From Streptomyces niger (GTDB lineage Bacteria > Actinomycetota > Actinomycetes > Streptomycetales > Streptomycetaceae), in contig NZ_JOFQ01000008.1 in the NCBI RefSeq assembly GCF_000718305.1, positions 1-64,000 of the forward strand: a stretch of DNA of 64,000 bases, written 5' to 3'. Below are positions 32,999-43,908 of the stretch, piece after piece. The notes beneath the pieces are model-generated. The model had not been told where the DNA came from. It saw nothing but the letters and a program-made list of their open reading frames with translations, and did no database searches. The first letter of the stretch is position 1. Every line of letters starts with the position of its first letter. The position numbers and the translations under genes are program-made.

Positions 32999-34306
32999 GT
33001 GGTCGGGCTCGCCCTGCGTACGGGACTGCGCTGGAAGCTCAGTGCGGCGATCGCGCTAGTCGGAGCGCTGGTCGCGATCGCGCTGAGCCTCGTCGTGCAC
33101 AACGCCGCCCGGGTCTCCATGCTCGACAACAGCCGCGACGTGCAGATCGAGCGGCTGAACTTCACCCAGCGGATCTACGAGACCACCAGCCGGCTGCAGT
33201 TCGGCGCCCGGCTGGACGACCCCAAGCTGCCCAAGGCGCTGCGCGCCGAGGTCGCCGAGGGGCGGCGCGCCACCTACCTGGAGGACAACGGCGAGGCCGC
33301 GCCGGAGGTGTGGGCCGCCGCGCCGCTGGACGACGGCCGGGTGCTCTCCCTCCACAACGACTTCCCCGACCGCTTCACCGTCCTGGACGACCTGGACCAG
33401 GCGCTGTTCATCGGGTCCATCTCGGTCGTGGCGGCCGGCTGCGCGCTCGGCGTGCTCGTCGGCGGCCGGCTCTCCAAGCGGCTGCGGAAGGCCGCGGCGG
33501 CCGCCCGCAAGCTCGCCGAGGGTGATACGTCCGTCCGGGTACGGGACGAGATTCCCGGCCGGGTACGGGACGAGACGGACGAGCTGGCGCACGCCATCGA
33601 CGCCATGTCCGACGCGCTGCAGACCCGGATCGAGGCGGAGCGGCGGGTGACGGCGGACATCGCGCACGAGCTGCGCACGCCGGTCACGGGGCTGCTCACC
33701 GCGGCGGAGCTGCTGCCCCCGGGCCGCCCCACCGAGCTCGTACGGGACCGGGCGCAGGCCATGCGCACGCTCGTCGAGGACGTGCTGGAGGTGGCGCGCC
33801 TGGACGGCTACGCCGAGCGGGCCGAGCTGCAGGACGTCGACCTCGGGGAGTTCGTCCGCCGGCGGGTGCGGGCGCTCGGCCCGGACATCCGGATCGAGGT
33901 GCTGCGGGACGCGGAGGTCAGCACCGACCCGCGCCGCCTGGAGCGGATCCTCGGCAACCTCATCGCCAACGCCGCCCGGCACGGCAAGCCGCCGGTCGAG
34001 GTCACCGTCGAGGGCCGCGTCATCCGCGTCCGCGACCACGGGCCCGGCTTCCCCGAAGCGCTGCTCCGCGAGGGGCCGAGCCGCTTCCGCACCGGCAGCA
34101 GCGACCGGGCGGGCCGCGGCCACGGCCTGGGCCTGACCATCGCGGCGGGCCAGGCCCGGGTGCTCGGCGCCCGGCTGACCTTCCGCAACGCGGAGGCCGC
34201 GGTGGACGGCACGACCGGCGCCGTCGCCGTCCTCTGGCTGCCGGAGAACGCCCCGACCGCCACCGGCAGCTTCCCCGTGATCCAGCTGCCCGGCCCGGAG
34301 GACTGA
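32999..34306 (+). CDS. cseC: Sensor histidine kinase CseC
   Basis: 435 aa. Two transmembrane helices (about 10-35 and 130-150) flank an outside sensor loop. HAMP region about 155-205; the phosphorylated His223 is in DIAHELRTPVTG. ATP-binding boxes: NLIANAARHG, VRDHGPGFP, GRGHGLGLT. It senses cell-wall damage in S. coelicolor and phosphorylates CseB. The GTG start lies seven bases after cseB. Confidence 0.95.
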   Translation: MVGLALRTGLRWKLSAAIALVGALVAIALSLVVHNAARVSMLDNSRDVQIERLNFTQRIYETTSRLQFGARLDDPKLPKALRAEVAEGRRATYLEDNGEAAPEVWAAAPLDDGRVLSLHNDFPDRFTVLDDLDQALFIGSISVVAAGCALGVLVGGRLSKRLRKAAAAARKLAEGDTSVRVRDEIPGRVRDETDELAHAIDAMSDALQTRIEAERRVTADIAHELRTPVTGLLTAAELLPPGRPTELVRDRAQAMRTLVEDVLEVARLDGYAERAELQDVDLGEFVRRRVRALGPDIRIEVLRDAEVSTDPRRLERILGNLIANAARHGKPPVEVTVEGRVIRVRDHGPGFPEALLREGPSRFRTGSSDRAGRGHGLGLTIAAGQARVLGARLTFRNAEAAVDGTTGAVAVLWLPENAPTATGSFPVIQLPGPED

Positions 34307-34363
34307 CCCGCCGCACTCCTGAAGGGCCGCACGCGCTCCGATGCCGGCACGCGCCACTGACAA

Positions 34364-34396
34364 CGGCCCCGGCACCGTTTGCCGGTGCCGGGGCCG
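34364..34396. terminator. Bidirectional terminator after cseC
   Basis: CGGCCCCGGCACCG (34364-34377) pairs with CGGTGCCGGGGCCG (34383-34396), 14 bp with a five-base loop, between the convergent cseC and exporter genes. Confidence 0.9.
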
Positions 34397-34415
34397 ATCG
34401 TCGCTTCGTACCGGG

Positions 34416-36102
<1,687 letters not shown>

Positions 36103-36168
36103 TTTGCCCGACCCCGCCTGACCAGGGATAGCCTGCGAGAGGCCGCACGGACGATGAAGGAGAGCACC

Positions 36169-36747
36169 ATGGGCACAGCACACGCGCGCAGGGGCAACAC
36201 CCGGCAGCGCATTCAGGACGTGGCCCTGGACCTCTTCGCCCAGCAGGGGTACGAGAAGACCTCGCTGCGGGAGATCGCCGAGCGGCTGGAGGTCACCAAG
36301 GCCGCCCTGTACTACCACTTCAAGACCAAGGAAGACATCGTCATCAGCCTCTTCGAGGACCTGGCCAGGCCCTGCGACGAGCTGATCGAGTGGGCCGCCG
36401 ACCGGCCGCGCACGCTGGAGACGAAGAAGGAGATCGTGCGCCGCTACAGCGAGGCGCTGCGCGACGCCGCCCCGCTCTTCCGCTTCATGCAGGAGAACCA
36501 GGCCACCGTCCGGGACCTCAGCATCGGCGAATCGTTCAAGGCGCGCATGCTGTCGATGGTCGGACTCCTCAAGGAGCCGGACGCCGAGCTGACGGACCAG
36601 GCGCGCTGCGTCACCGCACTGGTATCGCTGCACGCCGGCATGTTCGCCATGCAGAACGTCGAGGGCGACCCCGAGGAAAAGCGCAAGGCCATCCTCGAAG
36701 TCGCCCTCGAATTGGTCACCGCGGCGAATCCTCCCGCGGCTTCCTGA
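36169..36747 (+). CDS. TetR-family repressor of the exporter
   Basis: 192 aa. The N-terminal helix-turn-helix (RQRIQDVALDLFAQQGYEKTSLREIAERLEVTKAALYYHFKTKEDI; key LREIAERLEVTKAALYYHF) is canonical. The C-terminal ligand-binding domain resembles that of drug-efflux repressors. GAAGGAGA lies seven bases before the ATG at 36169, which overrides the possible ATG at 36154. It probably binds the intergenic operators and lets go on binding the exported compound. Confidence 0.92.
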   Translation: MGTAHARRGNTRQRIQDVALDLFAQQGYEKTSLREIAERLEVTKAALYYHFKTKEDIVISLFEDLARPCDELIEWAADRPRTLETKKEIVRRYSEALRDAAPLFRFMQENQATVRDLSIGESFKARMLSMVGLLKEPDAELTDQARCVTALVSLHAGMFAMQNVEGDPEEKRKAILEVALELVTAANPPAAS

Positions 36748-36778
36748 CGGAGTTGTCGAGTTCCCGCCGTCCGGCGGC

Positions 36779-37489
36779 TCAGATGTGCAGGTGCTCGCTC
36801 TTCAGGTACTTCACCGGCTCGATACCGGTGCCGTAGTCCGGGCCGGTACGGACCTCGAAGTGCAGGTGCGGACCGGTCGAATTGCCGGTGCTGCCGGAAA
36901 GCGCGATCTGCTGACCCACGGAGACCTTCTGGCCCACCTGGACCTGGATCTTCGAAAGGTGCGCGTACTGCGTGTACGTGTGCGGACCGTGCTTGATGAC
37001 GATGGCGTTACCGTACGCCGGACCGTCGCCGCCGCCGTTCGGGCCCGCCTTCACGACGGTGCCTTCGTGCGCGGCCTTCACATGGGTACCGGTGGGCACC
37101 ACGAAGTCCTGACCGCTGTGCTTGTGCGACCAGTGGCTGCCCGCCAGACCGAACTTCTCGCCGATGCCGTACTTGTCCACCGGCTTCTCCCAGCCGTTGG
37201 TCTTCTGCAGCTGCCGCTGGGCACGCTCGTGCCGGTCAGCGGCGGCCTTGGCCCGGTCGGCCTTGGCCTTCTTCTCCGCGTCGATCGCCTTCTTCTGCGC
37301 GTCGGCCTGCGCGCTCACCGTGCTCGCCACGTCCGTGGAGAGGCCCTGGAGCGAAACCGCGCCACCGTCCAACGCCGAAGCAGCACCGGCACCCAGCGCG
37401 AGGGAGGCGCCCATGCCGGCCACCAGAACGGTGGCGCGGGTACGCAGGGCGGGCTTCTTCGAATACCGGGTGAGGGAGAACTTCGACAT
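36779..37489 (-). CDS. Secreted M23 peptidase
   Basis: 236 aa with a signal peptide (TVLVAGMGASLALGAGAASA), a charged coiled coil (about 60-105: AQADAQKKAIDAEKKAKADRAKAAADRHERAQRQ; key KAIDAEKKAKADRAKAA), and an M23/LytM domain with zinc site HSGQDF, and HLHF in STGNSTGPHLHFEVRTG. It cleaves peptidoglycan cross-bridges; because coiled coil and catalytic histidines are kept it is probably active. The ATG at 37489 follows GGAGG at ten bases; the frame extends to 37576. Confidence 0.9.
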   Translation of the reverse strand: MSKFSLTRYSKKPALRTRATVLVAGMGASLALGAGAASALDGGAVSLQGLSTDVASTVSAQADAQKKAIDAEKKAKADRAKAAADRHERAQRQLQKTNGWEKPVDKYGIGEKFGLAGSHWSHKHSGQDFVVPTGTHVKAAHEGTVVKAGPNGGGDGPAYGNAIVIKHGPHTYTQYAHLSKIQVQVGQKVSVGQQIALSGSTGNSTGPHLHFEVRTGPDYGTGIEPVKYLKSEHLHI

Positions 37490-37986
37490 GCGGGAATTAC
37501 CTCCGAAAGAAAGACTCCCGGCCGGGACCAACCGGGATCGCCATTCCTTGGTAATCGCCGCTCGCCGGCCTGCCAAGAAGCCTTTCTACTACCGGACCCC
37601 GTAACAACAGCTGCGGGAATCAGCCCCTTGCGCTACCCGCCGCATTCGCTTCAAAACATCCCAGCCGACTTCTTTCCGGCACCGCCCCTGGGTGCCGAAT
37701 TCCGCCGCCACCAGGCACTCCCTTGATCCTCGACTGCCCTGTCACAAGACCTTTCCACCCCCCTGTCGAAAGTCCCGAACCGCCGGGGAACTGCGTCCCA
37801 CCACACCACCCGGCGCCTTTCCTATGCCCTTTAGTAGGCCCGGAATCCGCTGTGCGGCATGTCACCGAACCCCCCGTTACGCGCACTTTGCGCGAGGGCC
37901 TTGGTATGTCCGTTTCGGGACCAAGGGCCTGTGACGCCGGTAACCTGAAAGGCGCATTCGGCCGGCACAGGAGGGGGAAGCCCGGC
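37490..37986. other. Intergenic region with an operator-like dyad
   Basis: About 500 bases between the M23 peptidase and the first NACHT gene. No gene or known riboswitch was recognised. CCTTGGT (37899-37905) and its complement ACCAAGG (37920-37926) form a dyad with centres two helical turns apart. A -10 box TAACCT lies at 37941-37946, followed by a strong ribosome site (GGAGGGGGAAG). The dyad therefore lies in the -20 to -45 region of the NACHT gene promoter. Confidence 0.45.
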
Positions 37987-40900
37987 ATGGAACCGGCAGC
38001 ACTCGGGGCCCGGCTGGCCTCATCCGTCCTGGCCCCGCTCGTGAAGAAACTCTTCGTGGCGGAGGGACCCGGCGCGGGGCTCGCGGAGCGGCCGGTACGG
38101 GTGTCGGCACTGGTGTCGTTCACCGGCGAGAAGCGCACCCTCACCGAGGGCGATCTACGGAAGATCGCCGAAGAACTGGTCGCCCGGGCGGTACGGGCCG
38201 CGGGCCCCGGCGAGCGGCCCGTACCCGCCGCCGACGAGGCCGCCGTCGCCGACGCGCTCGCGCGGACCCTGTACGGCCTCGGCGAGCTGGACATGGACGA
38301 CGTACAGGCCGTCCGGCTCGGCGCCCCGGCGCTCGCCGGGCGGCTGCGGCAGGAGGCCGGCCGGGCGCCGCAGAGCACGCTCTCGCGGGCTGCCGAGGAG
38401 CTGTACGACACCCTGCTCGGCGCCGCCTGCCTGCACATCGTGCACTTCTTCACCCAGCGCTCGACGTTCGTCGCGCGCACCCTGGTCGACCAGAGCCGCA
38501 GTCTGGACCGGTTGATCGCGCTGACGGACGAGCTGATCGCACGCAATCCGTCGCCCCGGGCCGCGGACACCGCCTTCGAGCGGGACTACCTCGCGTACCT
38601 CGGGAAGAAGCACGGCCGGCTGACGATCTACGGCATCGACCTGGCGCAGTCGCCGGACCGCTGGCCGCTGGACGCGGCGTACCTGAGCCTGCAGGCGACG
38701 TACGGGGAACAGGCCGCGGCGCCGGACGCCGACGGCCCGTACGACGACCTGCCCGGCCTCCCGGCCCCGCCCGCCTCCCCGGTCCGCGCCGACCAGGCGC
38801 TCGCCGGGCACCACCGCGTCCTGCTGCGCGGCGTCGCCGGCTCGGGCAAGAGCACGCTGGTCCAGTGGCTCGCGGTCTCCTGCGCCTCGGCGGCCGGCGC
38901 CGCGGCGCTGCCCCACCTCTACGGGCGCATTCCCTTCGTCCTGCCCCTGCGGACGCTCCAACGCGCCGGGGGCGGCCTCCCCACGCCGGACCGGTTCCTC
39001 GCGGCCGTCGGCTGCCCGGTGGCCGGCGCGCAGCCGGAAGGCTGGGCGCACCGGGTACTGGCGAGCGGCCGCGGGCTGGTCCTCGTGGACGGCCTGGACG
39101 AGATACCCGAACGGGAGCGCGACCGGACCCGGCGGTGGCTGCGCGACCTCCTGGACGCGTTCCCCCACAACCTGTGGATGGTGACCTCGCGCCCCTCCGC
39201 CGTCCGCACGGACTGGCTCGCGGCCGAGGGCTTCACCGAGCTGACGCTCGCCCCGATGAGCCGGGACGACGTGGCCGCGTTCCTCGCGCGCTGGCACGCC
39301 GCGGCGCGCGCGGAAGCCCCCGCCGACGAGGACCGGCTCACCGCGTACGAGCAGTCGCTGCTGCACGCCGTACGCACCAAGCAGGACCTGGGGCGGCTGG
39401 CCACCAACCCCCTGATGTGCGGGCTGATCTGCGCGCTCCACCGCGACCGGCGCGGCTACCTGCCGCACGGCCGCAAGGAGCTGTACGACGCGGCGCTGAC
39501 CATGCTGCTGTCGCGCCGCGACCGGGAACGCGACATGAACGGCCCGGACGGCATCGAGCTGAGCGACGAGCCGCAGATCCAGTTGCTGCAGCGGCTCGCG
39601 TACTGGCTCATCCGCAACGGCCGGACGGAGCTGGACCGGGCGCACGCCGAGCGCATCATCGCGGACGCGCTGCCCGCCGTACCGGCGGCCGCCGCCCAGG
39701 GGGACGCCGGCGCGGTCTTCCAGCACCTGCTGCTCCGCAGCGGACTGCTGCGCGAACCCACCCCCGGCGCCGTCACGTTCGTGCACCGCACCTTCCAGGA
39801 CTACCTGGGCGCGCGGGCCGCCGTCGAGGAGTGGGACATCGGCCTGCTGACCGCCCATGCGCACGACTCCCAGTGGGAGGACGTGATCCGGATGGCGGTG
39901 GCGCACGGCCGGCCACGCGAACGCGCCGAGATCCTGCGGGAGTTGCTGACACGGGCCGATGCGGCGAGCGGAGCGGACGAGCGCGCGGTGCGCATCCGCG
40001 TCCGGCTGCTGGCCCTGGCCTGCCTGGAACACGCCTCGGAGCTGGCCCCGGCGGTCCGTACGGCCGTGGAGGAACGGACGGCGGAGCTGCTGCCGCCCCG
40101 CTCCGCCGAGGAGGCCAGGGAACTGGCCGCCGCGGGCCCGCTGGTCCTGGAACTGCTACCGAGCCCCGAGGGGCTGACGGAGGACGAGGCGGTCGCCGTC
40201 ACGGTCGCGGCCTCGAACGTGGAGTCGGAGCGCGCGCTGCCGGTACTGGGCCGCTTCCGGGACCATCCGGCGCTGCGCGTCCGCTCCCAACTGGTGTGGG
40301 CCTGGCACCGGTTCGATGCCGGGCGGTACGCGGACGAGATCGTCCGGCACCTCGACCCGGACGGCCTGATGTTCTCGGTCCACGCCGACGAACACCTGCG
40401 GCTGCTGCGGGAGATGGGCGGGCGCGAGCGGCTCGACGTCCGGAGCAAGGTGACCCAGGACGCGCTCGCGACGTACGCGTGCGAAGCCGGCGCCACCTTC
40501 CTCCGCATCGAGGCCAATGACATCCACGACCTCGGGTTCCTGCGGAGCACGCCGCGATTCACACAGCTGACCCTCTACGACACCCCGCGCGTCACCGACC
40601 TCTCGCCGCTCACCGGTCTGCCTCTGGAGTGGCTCGGCCTGTTCCACCTCCCCCGGCTCCGGGACCTGCGGCCTCTCGCCTCACTGTCCGGGCTCACCAG
40701 CCTGATGGTCCACCTGCCGGACGTCGCCTGGGGCCCCGACGACCTGCCGAAGGACGCGCCGCTCCAGACCCTGCGGCTGGGCGGCACCGCTTCCCGTGAC
40801 TGGTCGGGGCCGCTCGTCGTACGGGCCTGGCCGGAGCTGCGGACCCTGCTGCTCGACTCCCAGGCATGCCCGAGGGACGCCGCGGGCTGGGAGGCGATCG

Positions 40901-41088
40901 CGGCACTGGAGTCGCTCACGCACCTCAGCGTGGATGCCGACTGCCTCGCGGCCTGCCCGGACGGGCTCACGCTCCCCGGTCCGGCCACACTCAGGCTCTT
41001 CGATCCCACGGGAGAGTTCTCCGACGAGGCAGTCGTCGCACGCCACTTCCCCCACCTGGAAAGGCTCGACGTCGTCCGGCCGCTGTGA
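37987..41088 (+). CDS. NACHT-domain STAND NTPase with C-terminal LRR-like sensor
   Basis: 1033 aa. N-terminal helical region (1 to about 265) with HIVHFFTQRSTFVARTL and the conserved IYGIDLAQSPDRWPLDAAYL. NACHT: Walker A GVAGSGKST (282-290, Lys288), Walker B LVLVDGLDE (364-372), then RPSAVRTDWL and the helical part with FVHRTFQDYL (598-607). Residues from about 630 are helical repeats; the last 150-190 aa have leucine-rich-repeat-like units (FTQLTLYDTPRVTDLSPLTG; LPRLRDLRPLASLSGL). Such proteins in bacteria can be anti-phage receptors. The ATG is preceded by GGAGGGGGAAG. No transmembrane helix or known enzyme domain is seen. Confidence 0.9.
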   Translation: MEPAALGARLASSVLAPLVKKLFVAEGPGAGLAERPVRVSALVSFTGEKRTLTEGDLRKIAEELVARAVRAAGPGERPVPAADEAAVADALARTLYGLGELDMDDVQAVRLGAPALAGRLRQEAGRAPQSTLSRAAEELYDTLLGAACLHIVHFFTQRSTFVARTLVDQSRSLDRLIALTDELIARNPSPRAADTAFERDYLAYLGKKHGRLTIYGIDLAQSPDRWPLDAAYLSLQATYGEQAAAPDADGPYDDLPGLPAPPASPVRADQALAGHHRVLLRGVAGSGKSTLVQWLAVSCASAAGAAALPHLYGRIPFVLPLRTLQRAGGGLPTPDRFLAAVGCPVAGAQPEGWAHRVLASGRGLVLVDGLDEIPERERDRTRRWLRDLLDAFPHNLWMVTSRPSAVRTDWLAAEGFTELTLAPMSRDDVAAFLARWHAAARAEAPADEDRLTAYEQSLLHAVRTKQDLGRLATNPLMCGLICALHRDRRGYLPHGRKELYDAALTMLLSRRDRERDMNGPDGIELSDEPQIQLLQRLAYWLIRNGRTELDRAHAERIIADALPAVPAAAAQGDAGAVFQHLLLRSGLLREPTPGAVTFVHRTFQDYLGARAAVEEWDIGLLTAHAHDSQWEDVIRMAVAHGRPRERAEILRELLTRADAASGADERAVRIRVRLLALACLEHASELAPAVRTAVEERTAELLPPRSAEEARELAAAGPLVLELLPSPEGLTEDEAVAVTVAASNVESERALPVLGRFRDHPALRVRSQLVWAWHRFDAGRYADEIVRHLDPDGLMFSVHADEHLRLLREMGGRERLDVRSKVTQDALATYACEAGATFLRIEANDIHDLGFLRSTPRFTQLTLYDTPRVTDLSPLTGLPLEWLGLFHLPRLRDLRPLASLSGLTSLMVHLPDVAWGPDDLPKDAPLQTLRLGGTASRDWSGPLVVRAWPELRTLLLDSQACPRDAAGWEAIAALESLTHLSVDADCLAACPDGLTLPGPATLRLFDPTGEFSDEAVVARHFPHLERLDVVRPL

Positions 41089-41100
41089 CGTCCCGGCCCC

Positions 41101-41129
41101 CTCACAACCCCGCCCCGCTCCCCTACCCT
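41101..41129 (+). promoter_or_regulatory. Promoter of the second NACHT gene
   Basis: CTCACA (41101-41106) and TACCCT (41124-41129) are separated by 17 bases, a plausible housekeeping promoter within the 92-base gap. The second gene can thus be transcribed independently of the first. Confidence 0.5.
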
Positions 41130-41180
41130 GAGGCCCAACAGCGCTGCAGACGCCCACCAGTTACCGGGGGACACCTCCGC

Positions 41181-43835
41181 ATGGATCCCACGACCGCCGC
41201 CGCCCGCCTCGTGCCAGGACACGTCGGGCCCCTCGTCAGAGCGCTCTTCGTGAGCGCGGAGGACGATCCGGCGGCGGGGGTGGCGGACGACCGGCCGGTG
41301 CCCGTGGCGCGGCTCGTGGCCTTCCGCGGGGAGAAGCCGGCGCTCACCGAGGAGGACCTGGAACGCCTCGCGGAGCGGCTCGTGGCGCCGGCCGTGCCCG
41401 CCGAGGCGGCGCTCCCGCCCCTGGTCGGCGCGCTGGCCCGTACGCTCGCCGCGCTCGCCGCGTCCGAGCTGGACGACTGGCACGCCGTACGGCTGCGGCC
41501 CGGCGACTTCGCGCAGCGGATGCGGGCCGCCGTCCCGGACGTGGAGCACGCGCTGACCGATGACGGCCGCGCGCTGTACCGGGCCGTCCTCGACGTCCTG
41601 GCCGTGCACATCCTGCACTTCTTCACGCGACGGTCGGACTTCGTGGCCCGCACGCTGCCGGCGGAGACCCGGCGGCTGGCGGAACTGGCGGCCGGGCAGG
41701 ACGGCTCCGACGGGGACGGCGGAGGCGGCGAACCGGTCTTTCGCGAGGCGGTCCCGGACGGAGCGGTCCGGGATGAGGAAGCGCCCGACGACGCCGCCTT
41801 CGAAGCGCAGTACGCGCGCGACGTCACCGTGCTCCACAACCACCTCACGATCTTCGGCATCGACCTCGCGCACTCCCCGGACAGCTGGCCGCTGGACGCC
41901 GCCTACCTGGGGCTTCAGTGCGAGCGCGGCCAGCCGGAGACGTCAGGGCCGCCGGCCCGCGAGCGCCGGGACCCCGGCCCGCAGGCGCCGCCCGTCCCGG
42001 CCGAACAGGCCCTCTCCGGGCTGGACCGGGTGCTCGTACGGGGCGTCGCGGGGTCCGGCAAGACGACCCTGCTGCAGTGGCTCGCGGTCGGCACGGCGCG
42101 CGACGAGCTGCCGCCGGCGCTGAGCGCGGAGCTGTCCGGGCGGGTGCCGTTCCTGCTGCCCGTACGGCGCTTCGCCTCGCACTCCGGCATCCCGTCGCCG
42201 GACGGCTTCCTGGCGGCCATGGGGCACCCGGGCGCGGCCGGGCAGCCGCCCGGGTGGGCGGAGCGGGTGCTGCGGGCGGGCCGCGGGCTGCTGCTCGTCG
42301 ACGGGGTGGACGAGGCGCCGGAGGACGACCGCGAGCGGCTGCGGACGCGGCTGCGGGAGTGGACGACCCGGTACCCCGGCAACGTGTGGGTGGTGACCTC
42401 CCGGCCCTCCGCCGTACCGGAGGACTGGCTGGCCCCCGACGGCTTCACCGAGCTGCGGCTGGCGCCGATGAGCCGGGAGGACGTCGCGGCGTTCATCCAG
42501 CGCTGGCACCGGGCCGCCGCCCAGCAGTCGCCCGCCGACCTGGACCGGCTCGGGCACTACGAACGGACGCTGCTGAACGCCGTCCGCATCACCCGAGACC
42601 TGGGGCGGCTGGCCACCAACCCGCTGATGTGCGGACTGCTGTGCGCGCTCCACCGGGACCGCCGCGGCTACCTCCCCAGCGGCCGCAAGGAGCTGTACGA
42701 CGCGGGCCTGTCGATGCTGTTGGAGCGGCGGGACCAGGAGCGGGCGATGGTCCCCACCGACGCCATCGACCTGCCGCGGCAGCCGAAGATTCAGCTGCTG
42801 CAGAAGCTGGCCCACTGGATGCTGGTCAACGGGCGCTCCGAGATGGGCCGGGACGTAGCCGTCGACACCCTCGCCCGGCACCTGCCCGCCATCCCCGACG
42901 CGGCCCGGCAGGGCGACGCCGAGGACGTCTACCGGCACCTGCTGAACCGGACGGGGCTGCTGCGCGAGACGACGCCCGGCACGGTGGACTTCGTGCACCG
43001 CACGTTCCAGGACTATCTCGCCGCGCGGGCCACCGTGCAGCGGCACGACTTCACGCTGTTGCTGGACCACGCCCACCACACGGAGTGGGAGGACGTCATC
43101 CGGATGGCCGTCGCACTCGCCCGGCCCGACGAGTGCGCCCAGCTGCTGAACGGGCTGCTGGCCCCGCACGCGGGCGTCAAGGCAGCGGATGCCCGGCACC
43201 GCAAGCTGCTGGCCGCCGCCTGCCTGGAGCACGCCACCGAGCTGGACCCGGAGGTACGCCGGCGGGTGCAGCGCTTCACCCGCGACATGATGCGGCCCAC
43301 CACCCCCGCCGGGGCACGTGCGCTGGGCTGGATCGGGCCGATCGTCCTGGAGATGCTGCCGGACCCCGCCACGGCCACCGACGCGGAGGCCTACCTCCTC
43401 GCGCTCACCGCCACCTCCATCGGCGACGACATGGCCATCGACTACCTCACAGGACTGCGCGAGCGGCCGCACCTGGACGTACGGGCGCAGCTGGCGAGCG
43501 CCTGGCGGAAGTACGACACCGAGCGGTACGCCCGCGAGATCATCGCCCATCTCGACGACACCGAGCTGTACTTCCCGGTCTCGGATCCGCAGGAGCTGCA
43601 CGCGCTGCGCCGGCTGGGCGGCCGGCCGCACCTCCAGATCGCCGGCCGGTTCACGCCCGACCAGCTCATCGAGGGCGTCGTCGCCGAGCGGCTGACCCGG
43701 CTGTGGCTCTCCTACGACCTGGGCGTCCCGATGGACTGGCTGACCGCCTTCCCCCGGCTGGAGACGCTGCTCATCGGCAGCCGCCTCCCCCGCCCCACCG
43801 ACATCCCGGAGGGCATCGAAGTGGTGGAGCTGTAG
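41181..43835 (+). CDS. NACHT-domain STAND NTPase, paralogue with short C-terminus
   Basis: 884 aa and clearly a paralogue of the gene before it. Same N-terminal motif HILHFFTRRSDFVARTL and IFGIDLAHSPDSWPLDAAYL; an acidic Gly/Asp insertion near residue 175. NACHT: Walker A GVAGSGKTT (288-296, Lys294), Walker B LLLVDGVDE (370-378), RPSAVPEDWL and FVHRTFQDYL (604-613). The C-terminus keeps helical repeats but has only a single LRR-like end (LTRLWLSYDLGVP to ETLLIGS). The different tail suggests a different ligand. GGGGGA precedes the ATG. Confidence 0.9.
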   Translation: MDPTTAAARLVPGHVGPLVRALFVSAEDDPAAGVADDRPVPVARLVAFRGEKPALTEEDLERLAERLVAPAVPAEAALPPLVGALARTLAALAASELDDWHAVRLRPGDFAQRMRAAVPDVEHALTDDGRALYRAVLDVLAVHILHFFTRRSDFVARTLPAETRRLAELAAGQDGSDGDGGGGEPVFREAVPDGAVRDEEAPDDAAFEAQYARDVTVLHNHLTIFGIDLAHSPDSWPLDAAYLGLQCERGQPETSGPPARERRDPGPQAPPVPAEQALSGLDRVLVRGVAGSGKTTLLQWLAVGTARDELPPALSAELSGRVPFLLPVRRFASHSGIPSPDGFLAAMGHPGAAGQPPGWAERVLRAGRGLLLVDGVDEAPEDDRERLRTRLREWTTRYPGNVWVVTSRPSAVPEDWLAPDGFTELRLAPMSREDVAAFIQRWHRAAAQQSPADLDRLGHYERTLLNAVRITRDLGRLATNPLMCGLLCALHRDRRGYLPSGRKELYDAGLSMLLERRDQERAMVPTDAIDLPRQPKIQLLQKLAHWMLVNGRSEMGRDVAVDTLARHLPAIPDAARQGDAEDVYRHLLNRTGLLRETTPGTVDFVHRTFQDYLAARATVQRHDFTLLLDHAHHTEWEDVIRMAVALARPDECAQLLNGLLAPHAGVKAADARHRKLLAAACLEHATELDPEVRRRVQRFTRDMMRPTTPAGARALGWIGPIVLEMLPDPATATDAEAYLLALTATSIGDDMAIDYLTGLRERPHLDVRAQLASAWRKYDTERYAREIIAHLDDTELYFPVSDPQELHALRRLGGRPHLQIAGRFTPDQLIEGVVAERLTRLWLSYDLGVPMDWLTAFPRLETLLIGSRLPRPTDIPEGIEVVEL

Positions 43836-43855
43836 CGCAACGGGTCGTGGAAACG

Positions 43856-43895
43856 CCGCTGCCCCGGAACCACAGCTGTGGTTCCGGGGCAGCGG
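43856..43895. terminator. Bidirectional terminator, 20-bp perfect stem
   Basis: A 40-base uninterrupted palindrome centred on CACAGCTGTG separates the second NACHT gene from the convergent clpC. Confidence 0.9.
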
Positions 43896-43908
43896 ACGGG
43901 ACTCGCGC

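Noticed and set aside
37490..37700. Possible ydaO (c-di-AMP) riboswitch before the M23 peptidase
   Set aside because: Such riboswitches do precede wall-hydrolase genes in Streptomyces, but I could not find the conserved elements (GGGGACCCA, GGGGTGAAT) on the transcript strand.
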